Shown one piece after another: positions 17,051 through 24,950 of a stretch of 35,230 nt of DNA; the first letter of the stretch is position 1; every line of letters starts with the position of its first letter. The translations under genes and the position numbers were made by a program. Source of the stretch: Sphingomonadales bacterium 63-6 (GTDB lineage: Bacteria > Pseudomonadota > Alphaproteobacteria > Sphingomonadales > Sphingomonadaceae). The DNA is taken from NCBI GenBank assembly GCA_001898545.1, contig MKUB01000199.1:1-35230 (forward strand). The letters run 5' to 3'. The notes below the pieces were generated by a model. That model was not told the origin of the DNA, did no database searches, and worked only from the letters and a program-made list of their open reading frames with translations.

Positions 17051-18778
17051 TCAATTCGGGCTACGGCCGCTCAGCCGGTCGAAGACGACTTTTCCGCCGA
17101 TCATGGTGAGGTCCACCTCCATGGTAAGCAGGTCTTCCGGAGGGATGGCGGTAGGGTCTTTGTCGAGGATAATGAGATCGGCCAGCTTGCCGGGCTCCAG
17201 CGTGCCCTTCTCCGCTTCCTCGAAGGTGAGATAAGGCCCGAGCGCGGTGTAGCCCCGGATCGCCTCCTGCACGCTCACAGCCTCCTCAGGGCCAAATATG
17301 CGGCCGGACATGCCCTTGCGCGTTACTGCGGCGTAGAGCCCCACACGCGGATCGATGGGGAGATTGTCCGAGCCCAGCGCCAGGAAGACGCCGCGCGCCT
17401 GCGGCACCGCCAGCGGGTTGTTATGCTCCAGCCGCTGGCCATCCAGCGTTTCGACATAACGGTTTTCCAGCGTGTAGAGGAAATTGGGCTGCGCGGCGGC
17501 AAGGATCCCATGCTCGACCATGGTGTCCATCGCCTCATCGCTGGGCAACATGGTGAAATGGGCGAGATACCAGCGGGCATTCTTCATCCCGTATTTCGCC
17601 AAGGTTTCGCCATAGACCCTGGCGGCCATGTCGATCGCCGCATCCCCGATGGCATGAAGCCCCAGCTGCCAGCCATTTGCGGCGACGTCATCGCTCACGG
17701 AGCGCAGATCGGCCTCGTCCTTGAAGAAGGGCTGCCCCCTGAAACCGGGCTGTCCGACATAATCCTCGCTGGTCCACGCAGTCGGGCCGGTAAAACCGCC
17801 ATCGACTGCTGGCATTTCCCCTATGGCTCCGAGCTTGAGGCGCAGATCGCCATGGCCGGTCTTGTAAGGATAGGCCTTGAGCGCTGCAGCACCCGGATAG
17901 GCTATCTCCACGGAAGCGCGGGGAAGCGTCTCCCCATGCGCGGCATAGATGCCACGAAGCTGTTTGTAAGTGAGCGGCAGTTCGGGGACTTCGGGGCGGC
18001 GCTTCTCTTCCACTTCATCCCCAAGGGACGCGGCGGCGACGATCAGGCTCGTAATACCCAATTGCGTCAGGCCCTGAAGGGAATCGACATAGCCCTGAGT
18101 CAGTTGCTCCTGCGTATCGGGCGGGACCAGCGCCATAAACAGATTGGTCCGCTCCCGGATGATGCCGTTCGGCTCGCCTTGCGCGTCATGCTCTATGACA
18201 CCGCGCTCCGGATCGGGAGTGATCCGGTCGATCCCGGCCTTGTTCAGCGCCATGCTGTTGCCGACGATGCTGTGTCCACCCGCGCGCAGCAGGGCGACCG
18301 GATTGTCAGGCGCGGCGGCGTCGAGATCGGACCGCAGCACATTGCGATTCTCCGCCAGATTGGCTTCCGCCCAGCCATAGCCGGTCACCCATTCGCCCGG
18401 ACCCAGCTCCGCCGCCTTCTTGCGCACCATGTCCTGAAGCTCGGCGATGGAACGCGCGCGGGAGGCATCGACACTGCGGGGCGAAAGGGATTGGGGGTGG
18501 AGGTGCGTATCCATGAAACCGGGCATCGCAACCCGGCCCTTGAGATCGATGACCAGGGGGGCCGAATAATTCTCCGTCAGTTCTTCCGGCCCGACAGCGA
18601 CGATACGATCACCCTTGATCGCTATCGCCTCGGCCGCGGTAAAATCCGCATCCGCCGTCAGCACCTTACCATTGTGCAGGATCACATCGACCGGGGTCTT
18701 GGCGTTAGCCACCAGAGGCAGCGCGCTTGCCGCCAGCAGGCTGCCCAGCACGAGTTGCCGACACCACGAATGCTTCAT
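17051..18778 (-). CDS. Exported amidohydrolase (Amidohydrolase_3/YtcJ family), paralogue 2
   Basis: The start is an ATG (MKHSWCRQLVLGSLLAASALPLVANA) preceded by GGGGGATGAG; a longer frame upstream has no ribosome site or signal sequence. The 575 residues equal paralogue 1, with the metal-binding His pair at the same positions (92 and 94, MDTHLHP). WQLGLHAIGDAAID, AHFTMLPSDE and ALGSDNLPIDP supply the rest of the presumed metal site. RSIAELQDMVRKKAAELGPG is nearly identical to paralogue 1, so the two arose by duplication. An exported enzyme of the amide/cyclic-amide hydrolase class is expected. Its stop overlaps the alternative TTG of the next gene, indicating tight coupling. A hairpin lies upstream, between it and paralogue 3. 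Confidence 0.87.
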   Translation of the reverse strand: MKHSWCRQLVLGSLLAASALPLVANAKTPVDVILHNGKVLTADADFTAAEAIAIKGDRIVAVGPEELTENYSAPLVIDLKGRVAMPGFMDTHLHPQSLSPRSVDASRARSIAELQDMVRKKAAELGPGEWVTGYGWAEANLAENRNVLRSDLDAAAPDNPVALLRAGGHSIVGNSMALNKAGIDRITPDPERGVIEHDAQGEPNGIIRERTNLFMALVPPDTQEQLTQGYVDSLQGLTQLGITSLIVAAASLGDEVEEKRRPEVPELPLTYKQLRGIYAAHGETLPRASVEIAYPGAAALKAYPYKTGHGDLRLKLGAIGEMPAVDGGFTGPTAWTSEDYVGQPGFRGQPFFKDEADLRSVSDDVAANGWQLGLHAIGDAAIDMAARVYGETLAKYGMKNARWYLAHFTMLPSDEAMDTMVEHGILAAAQPNFLYTLENRYVETLDGQRLEHNNPLAVPQARGVFLALGSDNLPIDPRVGLYAAVTRKGMSGRIFGPEEAVSVQEAIRGYTALGPYLTFEEAEKGTLEPGKLADLIILDKDPTAIPPEDLLTMEVDLTMIGGKVVFDRLSGRSPN

Positions 18779-18898
18779 CTCATCCCCCACGCACTGCCTG
18801 AATGCAGAGAGAATGCCGGAAGATCGCCTGAAGAGGAGGTGCCTTCCGATGAGGAGACGGTGCCAAACCGACACCACCCCTCTCCCTGAAATGCGAAT

Positions 18899-18925
18899 GG
18901 GCGGCCGTCACTCCGACAGCCACCC
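18899..18925 (-). terminator. Hairpin after amidohydrolase paralogue 3
   Basis: In the minus-strand transcript GGGTGGCTGT pairs with ACGGCCGCCC (10 pairs, two of them G-U) around a 7-base loop. It begins 22 bases after the stop at 18948. Because of the G-U pairs it is stable only in the leftward RNA, which fits a partial terminator or 3'-stabilising element inside the array. There is no T-run. Confidence 0.5.
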
Positions 18926-18947
18926 ATCCAATAGAGCCGAATTGTCC

Positions 18948-20648
18948 TCAACGCTTGTAGACGACCTTGCCCCCGATGACGGTCATATCGACTTTCGTCT
19001 GGAGTATCTCATCATCCGGGATGGTGAGCAGGTTGCGATCCAGCACGATCATGTCCGCCAGCTTGCCGGGCGTGAGGCTGCCCTTCTTGCTTTCGTCCCA
19101 GGTGAGATAGGCTGCGTCCTGAGTATAGGCACGCAATGCCGCGATGCGCGATACAGCCTCGTCCATACCATAGACCGTGCCGCTTTCCCCCTTGCGGGTG
19201 ACGGCAACGTAAAACCCGTGAAGGGGCCCAATCGGCAGATTGTCGGACCCCAGAGCCATGCGGACGCCCCACCGCAGCGGCGTTCCCAGCGGATTGATGT
19301 GCTGGAGGCGTTCACCTTCCAGAGTCTGGTTGTAACGGCCTTCCAGATTATAGAGGAAATTGGGCTGGGCGGCGCCCCAGATGCCATGCTCTGCCATAGT
19401 CGAGAGCGTCGATAGCGGCGGAAGCATCGTCAGATGGGAAGAAAACCAGCGATGATCCTTCACCGGCTTTTCATCGAGAGCTGTGGCATAGCTGTTGATC
19501 AGCGCCGCAATCGCGGCATCGCCAATGGCGTGAATGCCAATTTGCCATCCCAGATCGCGCGAGGTGCGGACCAGTTCGTCCGCCTGAGCCAGTTCCATCG
19601 CGGCATGGCCATGGAAGCCGGGCATCCCCTTATATTCGTCGATGGTCCAGGCAGTCGGGCCGGTAAAACCGCCATCCATGCCCGGCGCCTCCCCGATGGG
19701 CCCCAGCTTGAGCCGATCATCGCCATAGCCGGTCTTGTAGGGGAAGGCCTTAAGCCGCTCCGCACCCGGATAGGCGATGTAAAGCGCCGCACGGGGAAGA
19801 TCCGCGCCCTGTTCCGCGTAGATTTCCCGGAACTGCTTGTAGGTCGGATTGGTGCGCGGCTGCGCTCCGGCCAAGCCACCCTTGCCGACCGGTTCATCAT
19901 CGATGGTGCTGAGAGCTTCCATGATGCTGGTAATGCCAAAGGGGAGAACAGCCTTGAGCGCGGAGACGAAGCTCGGCTTCATTTCCTCGGGCGTCGGCGG
20001 CGGCACGAAGCTCAGGTAAAGATCGCTCCTTTCCCTGATGATGCCATTGGGCTGCCCATCCGCATAATGCTCGATAACGCCGCGTTCCGGATCGGGCGTG
20101 TCCTTCGTAATGCCCGCAATCTTGATCGCCCGGGAATTCCCCACGATGCTGTGATGACCCGCGCGGGTGAGCGCCACAGGATTATCCGGGGCTGCCGCAT
20201 CGAGATCGGTGCTGACGAGATTGCGCTTCTCCGCGAACAGAGCCTCATCCCAGCCATAGCCGACAATCCATTCGCCCTTGCCAAGCTCCTTCGCCTTGGC
20301 GCGGACCAGTTCCTGCACTTCGGTGATCGACCGCGCATTTTCCAGCGAGACCGCACGGCGCGATTTCCCGATGATGTGGATATGCGTATCGATGAAGCCC
20401 GGCATCAGCATGCGCCCGGCCAGATCGACCGTTTGGTCTGCCTGATAGGCATCTGCCAGTTCTGCGCCGCCCACCGCGAGGATCTTGCCATCCTTCACCG
20501 CCACCGCAGTGGCGGAAGGATGATCGGGGTCCATGGTAACGACCGAACCGTTGACGAACAGCATGTCGGCAGGCTCCGCAGCCGAAGTCGCGAAGGGGAA
20601 AGCGACGCAGGCGAGCAAGGCGCAGACGGCGAGAGGCTTGCGTATCAA
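18948..20648 (-). CDS. Exported amidohydrolase (Amidohydrolase_3/YtcJ family), paralogue 3
   Basis: Begins at a TTG codon; AAGGAG lies 8 bases before it and the resulting N terminus (MIRKPLAVCALLACVAFPFATSAAE) is a good signal peptide. At 566 residues it is slightly shorter than its two neighbours. The metal motif is IDTHIHI (His89, His91) rather than DTHLHP. WQIGIHAIGDAAI, SHLTMLPP and ALGSDNLPIGP follow. The middle segment YKQFREIYAEQGADLPRA and DGGFTGPTAWT closely match paralogue 2. It sits 42 bases after the GABA permease gene. Loss of the Pro after the metal-binding His pair may signal a different substrate from the other two. The role is inferred from context: envelope cleavage of an amide before GabP import. 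Confidence 0.87.
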   Translation of the reverse strand: MIRKPLAVCALLACVAFPFATSAAEPADMLFVNGSVVTMDPDHPSATAVAVKDGKILAVGGAELADAYQADQTVDLAGRMLMPGFIDTHIHIIGKSRRAVSLENARSITEVQELVRAKAKELGKGEWIVGYGWDEALFAEKRNLVSTDLDAAAPDNPVALTRAGHHSIVGNSRAIKIAGITKDTPDPERGVIEHYADGQPNGIIRERSDLYLSFVPPPTPEEMKPSFVSALKAVLPFGITSIMEALSTIDDEPVGKGGLAGAQPRTNPTYKQFREIYAEQGADLPRAALYIAYPGAERLKAFPYKTGYGDDRLKLGPIGEAPGMDGGFTGPTAWTIDEYKGMPGFHGHAAMELAQADELVRTSRDLGWQIGIHAIGDAAIAALINSYATALDEKPVKDHRWFSSHLTMLPPLSTLSTMAEHGIWGAAQPNFLYNLEGRYNQTLEGERLQHINPLGTPLRWGVRMALGSDNLPIGPLHGFYVAVTRKGESGTVYGMDEAVSRIAALRAYTQDAAYLTWDESKKGSLTPGKLADMIVLDRNLLTIPDDEILQTKVDMTVIGGKVVYKR

Positions 20649-20690
20649 ATGACGGACTCCTTGTGAGGGGAAAGGGCCATGCCGGTTGCG

Positions 20691-22073
20691 TCAGGCAAGG
20701 TGCCCTGAGGCTGCTTTTGGATCGCGTTTCTTGAGGAAGGAGAGACCGATCGCCAGCGCGAGCATGAACAGACTGCTTAACAGTTCCACCCTGGAGCCCG
20801 GCTTTGCCAGCATGGCGAGAAGTACGATCCCGATCCCCGCCGCCGTTGCATAGCTGGCATAGGGGTGGAACCACATGCGGATGACAAGGCGCTCCGGGGC
20901 TTCTGCCTCAACCCGGTTACGCATCCGGATCTGCGCGAAACAGACCAGCAGGTAGATGAACAGCATGATTGCCCCGGAAGCATTCACCAGGAAGCTGAAC
21001 ACTACCTGCGGCGAAAAGACGGAAGCGGCCAGCGCCGCATAGGCAAACAGGCTGCCGATCAGGGTGGAGCGCACCGGCACCTTGCGCTTGTTCAGCGCCA
21101 CGAGCGCCTTGGGCGCATCGCTCTTTTCCGAAAGGACGAACAGCACGCGCGAGGTGACGTAAAGGCCCGAATTGAGGCAGGAAAGCACGGCGATCAACAC
21201 CACCCCATTCATGATGTCCGCCGCATAGGGGATGCTCATCACCGCCAGCGCCGCCGCGAAGGGGGACTGGCCCGGGACAATGTCGGTCCAGGGGATAATT
21301 GAAACGATCAGGAAGATCGACACGAGATAGAACAGCAGAATTCGCAGCGCCACGCTGCCCGTGATCCGGGCAATGGTCTTGGCCGGTTCCTGAGATTCCG
21401 CCGCAGCAATGGTGGCGATTTCAGCGCCGCACAGGGCAAAGATCACGGTGGTTACGCCAGCCAGTACCGCACCCCAGCCATTAGGGGCGAAGCCGCCGAA
21501 ATTGACGAGCGTGGCAAAGGTTGGCCCGTTGGGCGATGTCGCCCCGAAGGCCCACAAGCCGGCGACCCCGATGAAGGCGACGATTGCCAGCACCTTCATC
21601 AGCGAAAACCAGTATTCGAACTCGCCATAGGATCGCGCCGAGAGCAAGTTTACCCCGGTAAGACCGGCCTGCAGCATCACGCCGATCAGCCAGACAGGCA
21701 GGTCGATCCATTGGGCCAGGATCACCGCCCCCGCTATCGCCTCGATGGCCACCACAACCACCCAGAAATACCAGTAGAGCCAGCCGCAAATGAACCCGAA
21801 ACGGTCCCCCAGCCCGGCCCGCACAAGCTCCGTGAACGATCCGGCGCCGGGCATCAAGCTGGCCATTTCGCTCAACATGCGCATGATCATCAGGATGACG
21901 ATACCAGCCACGCCGTAGCTCACCACCACCGCCGGCCCCACTTGCGAGATGGCTGTGCTGCTCCCTACGAACAGCCCCGCCCCGATGATCCCGCCAATCG
22001 CGATCATGGATACGTGACGGGCCTTCAAGGAGTGGCTGAGGCGGGCTTGCTCTTGTTCAACCGTAGTGTGCAT
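20691..22073 (-). CDS. gabP: APC-family amino-acid permease, GABA permease type
   Basis: A 460-residue inner-membrane transporter with about 12 hydrophobic helices. It resembles E. coli GabP along its length: LKARHVSMIAIGGIIGAGLFVGSSTAI at the first helix, MIMRMLSEMA, GWLYWYFWVVVVAIEA, SYGEFEYW, GAEIATIAAAESQEP near residue 240, IIPWTDIVPG, and SCLNSGLYVTSRVLFVLS. GabP imports 4-aminobutyrate with protons. The gene follows gabD by 33 bases and precedes an exported amidohydrolase, so import of GABA set free in the periplasm is a natural reading. Related AAT-family permeases carry other amino acids, so 5-aminovalerate or similar cannot be excluded. The ribosome site is CAGGGA before the ATG. 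Confidence 0.82.
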   Translation of the reverse strand: MHTTVEQEQARLSHSLKARHVSMIAIGGIIGAGLFVGSSTAISQVGPAVVVSYGVAGIVILMIMRMLSEMASLMPGAGSFTELVRAGLGDRFGFICGWLYWYFWVVVVAIEAIAGAVILAQWIDLPVWLIGVMLQAGLTGVNLLSARSYGEFEYWFSLMKVLAIVAFIGVAGLWAFGATSPNGPTFATLVNFGGFAPNGWGAVLAGVTTVIFALCGAEIATIAAAESQEPAKTIARITGSVALRILLFYLVSIFLIVSIIPWTDIVPGQSPFAAALAVMSIPYAADIMNGVVLIAVLSCLNSGLYVTSRVLFVLSEKSDAPKALVALNKRKVPVRSTLIGSLFAYAALAASVFSPQVVFSFLVNASGAIMLFIYLLVCFAQIRMRNRVEAEAPERLVIRMWFHPYASYATAAGIGIVLLAMLAKPGSRVELLSSLFMLALAIGLSFLKKRDPKAASGHLA

Positions 22074-22106
22074 TCGTCATCCCTGTTTGTTCTGGATAGG
22101 CGAGCC

Positions 22107-23564
22107 TCACCCCGGCATCACCGCCGTGCAGACCAGTTTCATGTTTAGATATTCATCCAGGCCATAGCTTGACCCTTCGCGCCCGAAACCGGACTCCTTC
22201 ACGCCGCCAAAGGGCGCAACTTCGGTAGAGATCAGGCCGGTATTCAGGCCGACCATGCCATATTCCAGCGCCTCGCTGACGCGATGGCTGCGGGAAAGGT
22301 CGTTGGTGTACAGATAGGCAGCAAGCCCGGCCCGCGTGTCATTGGCCAGAGCAATGGCCTCCGCCTCTGTTTCAAAGCGCACGATACCTGCGACGGGACC
22401 GAATGTCTCTTCGCTGCACAGCCGGGCGGAGGCGGGCACATCGGCGATCAGAGTGGGCTGGAAGATATGCCCGGCCCGGCCCTTTTCACCTCCGACAAGC
22501 AGCTTTCCGCCTTTGGCAAGGGCATCCGCCACATGAGCCTGAACCTTCTCGACCGCCGCCGCATTTATCAACGGGCCAACCTCGACCCCGGCTTCCAGCC
22601 CATTGCCCATCCGCAAGGCTGCAACCCGATCGGCCAGCCGAGCGACAAAGCGATCGTAAATACCGCCTTGCACGAGGAAACGATTGGCGCAGACGCAGGT
22701 CTGCCCCGCGTTGCGGAACTTGGATGCGATAGCGCCTTTCACGGCAGCTTCCACATCGGCATCGTCAAACACCAGGAAAGGAGCATTACCGCCCAGTTCC
22801 AGGGACAGGCGCTTCACGGTTTCCATGCAGCGCGCCGCCAGCATCTTGCCGACAGCCGTGGAGCCTGTGAAGCTCAGCTTGGCAATCGCCGGATGGGAAA
22901 CCAGTACATCGCCGATCCCCTTCGGCGCCCCGGTCACAATGTTGAAGACGCCAGCCGGAACGCCAGCTTCCTCGGCCAGCACGGCCAGCGCCAGAGCCGA
23001 GAAAGGCGTGAGCTCGGAAGGCTTGAGAACCATCGTGCAGCCTGCCGCAAGCGCCGGCCCGGCCTTGCGGGTGATCATCGCCAGCGGAAAATTCCACGGC
23101 GTGATCGCGGCCACGACGCCCACGGGTTCGCGCAGGACCTTCAGCCGCTTGTCGGCAGCATGGCCCGGAATGATGTCACCATAGGCGCGCCGGGCCTCCT
23201 CACCGAACCAGGTCAGGAAGGAAGCCGCATAGGCCACTTCCCCGCCAGCTTCGGCAAGCGGTTTGCCCTGCTCCATCGTCATGATGCGAGCCAGATCGTC
23301 CCGGTGAGCGAGAACGAGTTCGCCCCAGCGCCGCAGAATCGCCGCGCGCTGCCCGGCGGCCAGAGCGCGCCAGTCAGCCTGTGCCGTCCGCGCCGCACTC
23401 ACTGCCGCCTCGGCATAGGCCGCCGAAAGGTCTGGAACAGTACCGATCACTTCATCGGTGGCCGGGTTGGTCACCTCGATATTGCCCTGGGCGCTGATCC
23501 AGCGGCCACCGATAAAGGCCTGGCGGCGCAACAGATCAGGGCGAGACAATGGGATCGCCTTCAT
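22107..23564 (-). CDS. gabD: Succinate-semialdehyde dehydrogenase
   Basis: Oxidises succinate semialdehyde to succinate with NAD(P)+, the second step of GABA catabolism, in the cytoplasm. From the ATG at 23564 (485 residues, GGGAGAGG upstream) it shows TPWNFP (155-160), the cofactor-binding GFxGS-like FTGSTAVGK (232-240), catalytic Glu256 in LELGGN and catalytic Cys290 in GQTCVCANR. EETFGPVA and PFGGVKESGFGREGS near the end are typical of GabD. A GTG nine codons earlier overlaps the gabT stop codon (GTGA) but lacks a ribosome site; it remains an alternative start. The order gabT-gabD-gabP makes the SSADH assignment strong, though glutarate-semialdehyde activity is possible. Confidence 0.88.
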   Translation of the reverse strand: MKAIPLSRPDLLRRQAFIGGRWISAQGNIEVTNPATDEVIGTVPDLSAAYAEAAVSAARTAQADWRALAAGQRAAILRRWGELVLAHRDDLARIMTMEQGKPLAEAGGEVAYAASFLTWFGEEARRAYGDIIPGHAADKRLKVLREPVGVVAAITPWNFPLAMITRKAGPALAAGCTMVLKPSELTPFSALALAVLAEEAGVPAGVFNIVTGAPKGIGDVLVSHPAIAKLSFTGSTAVGKMLAARCMETVKRLSLELGGNAPFLVFDDADVEAAVKGAIASKFRNAGQTCVCANRFLVQGGIYDRFVARLADRVAALRMGNGLEAGVEVGPLINAAAVEKVQAHVADALAKGGKLLVGGEKGRAGHIFQPTLIADVPASARLCSEETFGPVAGIVRFETEAEAIALANDTRAGLAAYLYTNDLSRSHRVSEALEYGMVGLNTGLISTEVAPFGGVKESGFGREGSSYGLDEYLNMKLVCTAVMPG

Positions 23565-23587
23565 CGCGCAGACCTCTCCCACCTCGC

Positions 23588-24865
23588 TCACGAAACTGCC
23601 GAAAGCGCGGTTTCGATGGCATCCAGCCCTTCGTCGACAATCTCGTCAGAAGCAGTCAGCGGCACGAGAATGCGCACTGTCTCACCAATGGCCCCGCAAC
23701 TGAGGACCACCACGCCAGCGTCGAGCGCCTTGGAAGAGACGAGCTTTCCGCCATTGGCGAGCGGCTTCTTGTCGGAAGCGTCAATCACGTCGAAGCCGAC
23801 CATGCCGCCCAGCCCTCGCGGCTCCGAAATGCCGATCAGGTCGTTGCGGCCGCGCCATCCTTCGATCCGCGCGCAAACCCGCGCGCCGATCGCATAGGAG
23901 CGCGCAAGAAGCTTTTCCTCCTCGATAATATCGAGCACCGCCAAGGCGGCCGCGCAGCCGATAGGCGAGCCGCCGTAGGTTCCGCCAAGGCCGCCCGGCT
24001 CCACCCTGTCCATCAAGGATGCCCTGCCAATGACGCCCGAAAGCGGAAAGCCGCCGGCAAGGGATTTGGCCACCGCCACCAGATCGGGCTCGATACCGCT
24101 ATGCTCGATGGCGAACATCTTGCCGGTGCGGGCGAAACCGGTCTGGACCTCATCCGCGATCAGCACGATTCCGTGTTTGTCGCATATCATGCGCAGTGCT
24201 TGCAGGAATTCGGGAGGCGCAACGTTGAAGCCGCCTTCGCCCTGGATCGGCTCGATAATGATGGCAGCAACCCCGCCGGGGTGAACATCCGCCATGAACA
24301 GGAATTCAAGCGCCCGCAGGCTGTCTTCGGTCGACACGCCCTGCGAGAGGTTCGGAAAAGGAACATGGAAAACATCGGGCAGAGATGGCCCGAACTGCCA
24401 CTTATAGGGATTGACCTTGCCGGTCAGAGCGCTGGCAAGCGCACTGCGTCCATGGAAGCCCCCAGTGAATGAGATCACCGCACTGCGGCCAGTGGCAGCG
24501 CGTGCGATCTTCACCGCATTCTCGGTCGCCTCCGCCCCGGTTGTGAACAGAATGGTGCGGGCGGTATCTTCGAACGGAGCAAGCTCGTTAAGCCGCTCGG
24601 CCAGCTCGATATAGCTTTCATACCCCATGACCTGAAACGACGTGTGGGAGAAGCGAGTAAGCTGGTAAGTGACCGCTTCGATCACGCGGGGATTGAGGTG
24701 TCCGACATTGAGGACAGCGATGCCACCCGCGAAATCGACATAGCGATTGCCCTCGACATCCCAGATTTCCGCATTGGCAGCACGATCCGCAAAAACCGGC
24801 GTGGCGGTGGCGACACCGCGCGGAACGGCATTCTGGCGCCGGACGAGGAGACTATCATTCGACAT
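23588..24865 (-). CDS. gabT: 4-aminobutyrate aminotransferase
   Basis: Transfers the amino group of GABA to 2-oxoglutarate, giving succinate semialdehyde and glutamate. The 425-residue class III PLP aminotransferase resembles E. coli GabT closely: AVPRGVATATPVFADRA, YVDFAGGIAVLNVGHLNP, FTTGAEATENAVKIARAATGRS, EPIQGEGGF (205-213), ADEVQTGF with Asp238, and the PLP lysine Lys267 in VAKSLAGGFPLSG. GGLGGTYGGSPIGCAAALAVL and VLSCGAIGETVRILVPLT complete the signature. No signal peptide is present. It begins 85 bases after a TBDR, with a terminator-like hairpin in that gap, and only a weak ribosome site (GAAAGA) precedes the ATG. 5-Aminovalerate is a possible alternative substrate. Confidence 0.92.
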   Translation of the reverse strand: MSNDSLLVRRQNAVPRGVATATPVFADRAANAEIWDVEGNRYVDFAGGIAVLNVGHLNPRVIEAVTYQLTRFSHTSFQVMGYESYIELAERLNELAPFEDTARTILFTTGAEATENAVKIARAATGRSAVISFTGGFHGRSALASALTGKVNPYKWQFGPSLPDVFHVPFPNLSQGVSTEDSLRALEFLFMADVHPGGVAAIIIEPIQGEGGFNVAPPEFLQALRMICDKHGIVLIADEVQTGFARTGKMFAIEHSGIEPDLVAVAKSLAGGFPLSGVIGRASLMDRVEPGGLGGTYGGSPIGCAAALAVLDIIEEEKLLARSYAIGARVCARIEGWRGRNDLIGISEPRGLGGMVGFDVIDASDKKPLANGGKLVSSKALDAGVVVLSCGAIGETVRILVPLTASDEIVDEGLDAIETALSAVS

Positions 24866-24901
24866 CGAGTTTCAGGTCTTTCCTAGAAATTCAGAAAAGA
24901 A

Positions 24902-24937
24902 GGGCGGATTCGAGAGGGGTACCTCCGAAATCCGCCC
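24902..24937 (-). terminator. Intrinsic terminator/attenuator between TBDR and gabT
   Basis: Arms GGGCGGATT (24902-24910) and AATCCGCCC (24929-24937) pair perfectly, and GAGG/CCTC extend the stem around a GGTA loop after a small internal loop. In the leftward transcript the hairpin is followed by TTCTTTTCTG, a T-rich tail. This is the best rho-independent terminator in the window. It starts 14 bases after the TBDR stop, leaving about 36 bases before gabT, so gabT expression may depend on read-through or on a promoter inside the TBDR gene. Confidence 0.75.
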
Positions 24938-24950
24938 CAGTGGGTGGCTG

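Noticed and set aside
15228..20666. Three long plus-strand open frames (about 600, 639 and 410 codons) opposite the amidohydrolases
   Set aside because: They arise because the three paralogues share codon bias; their similarity to each other reflects the paralogy of the opposite strand.
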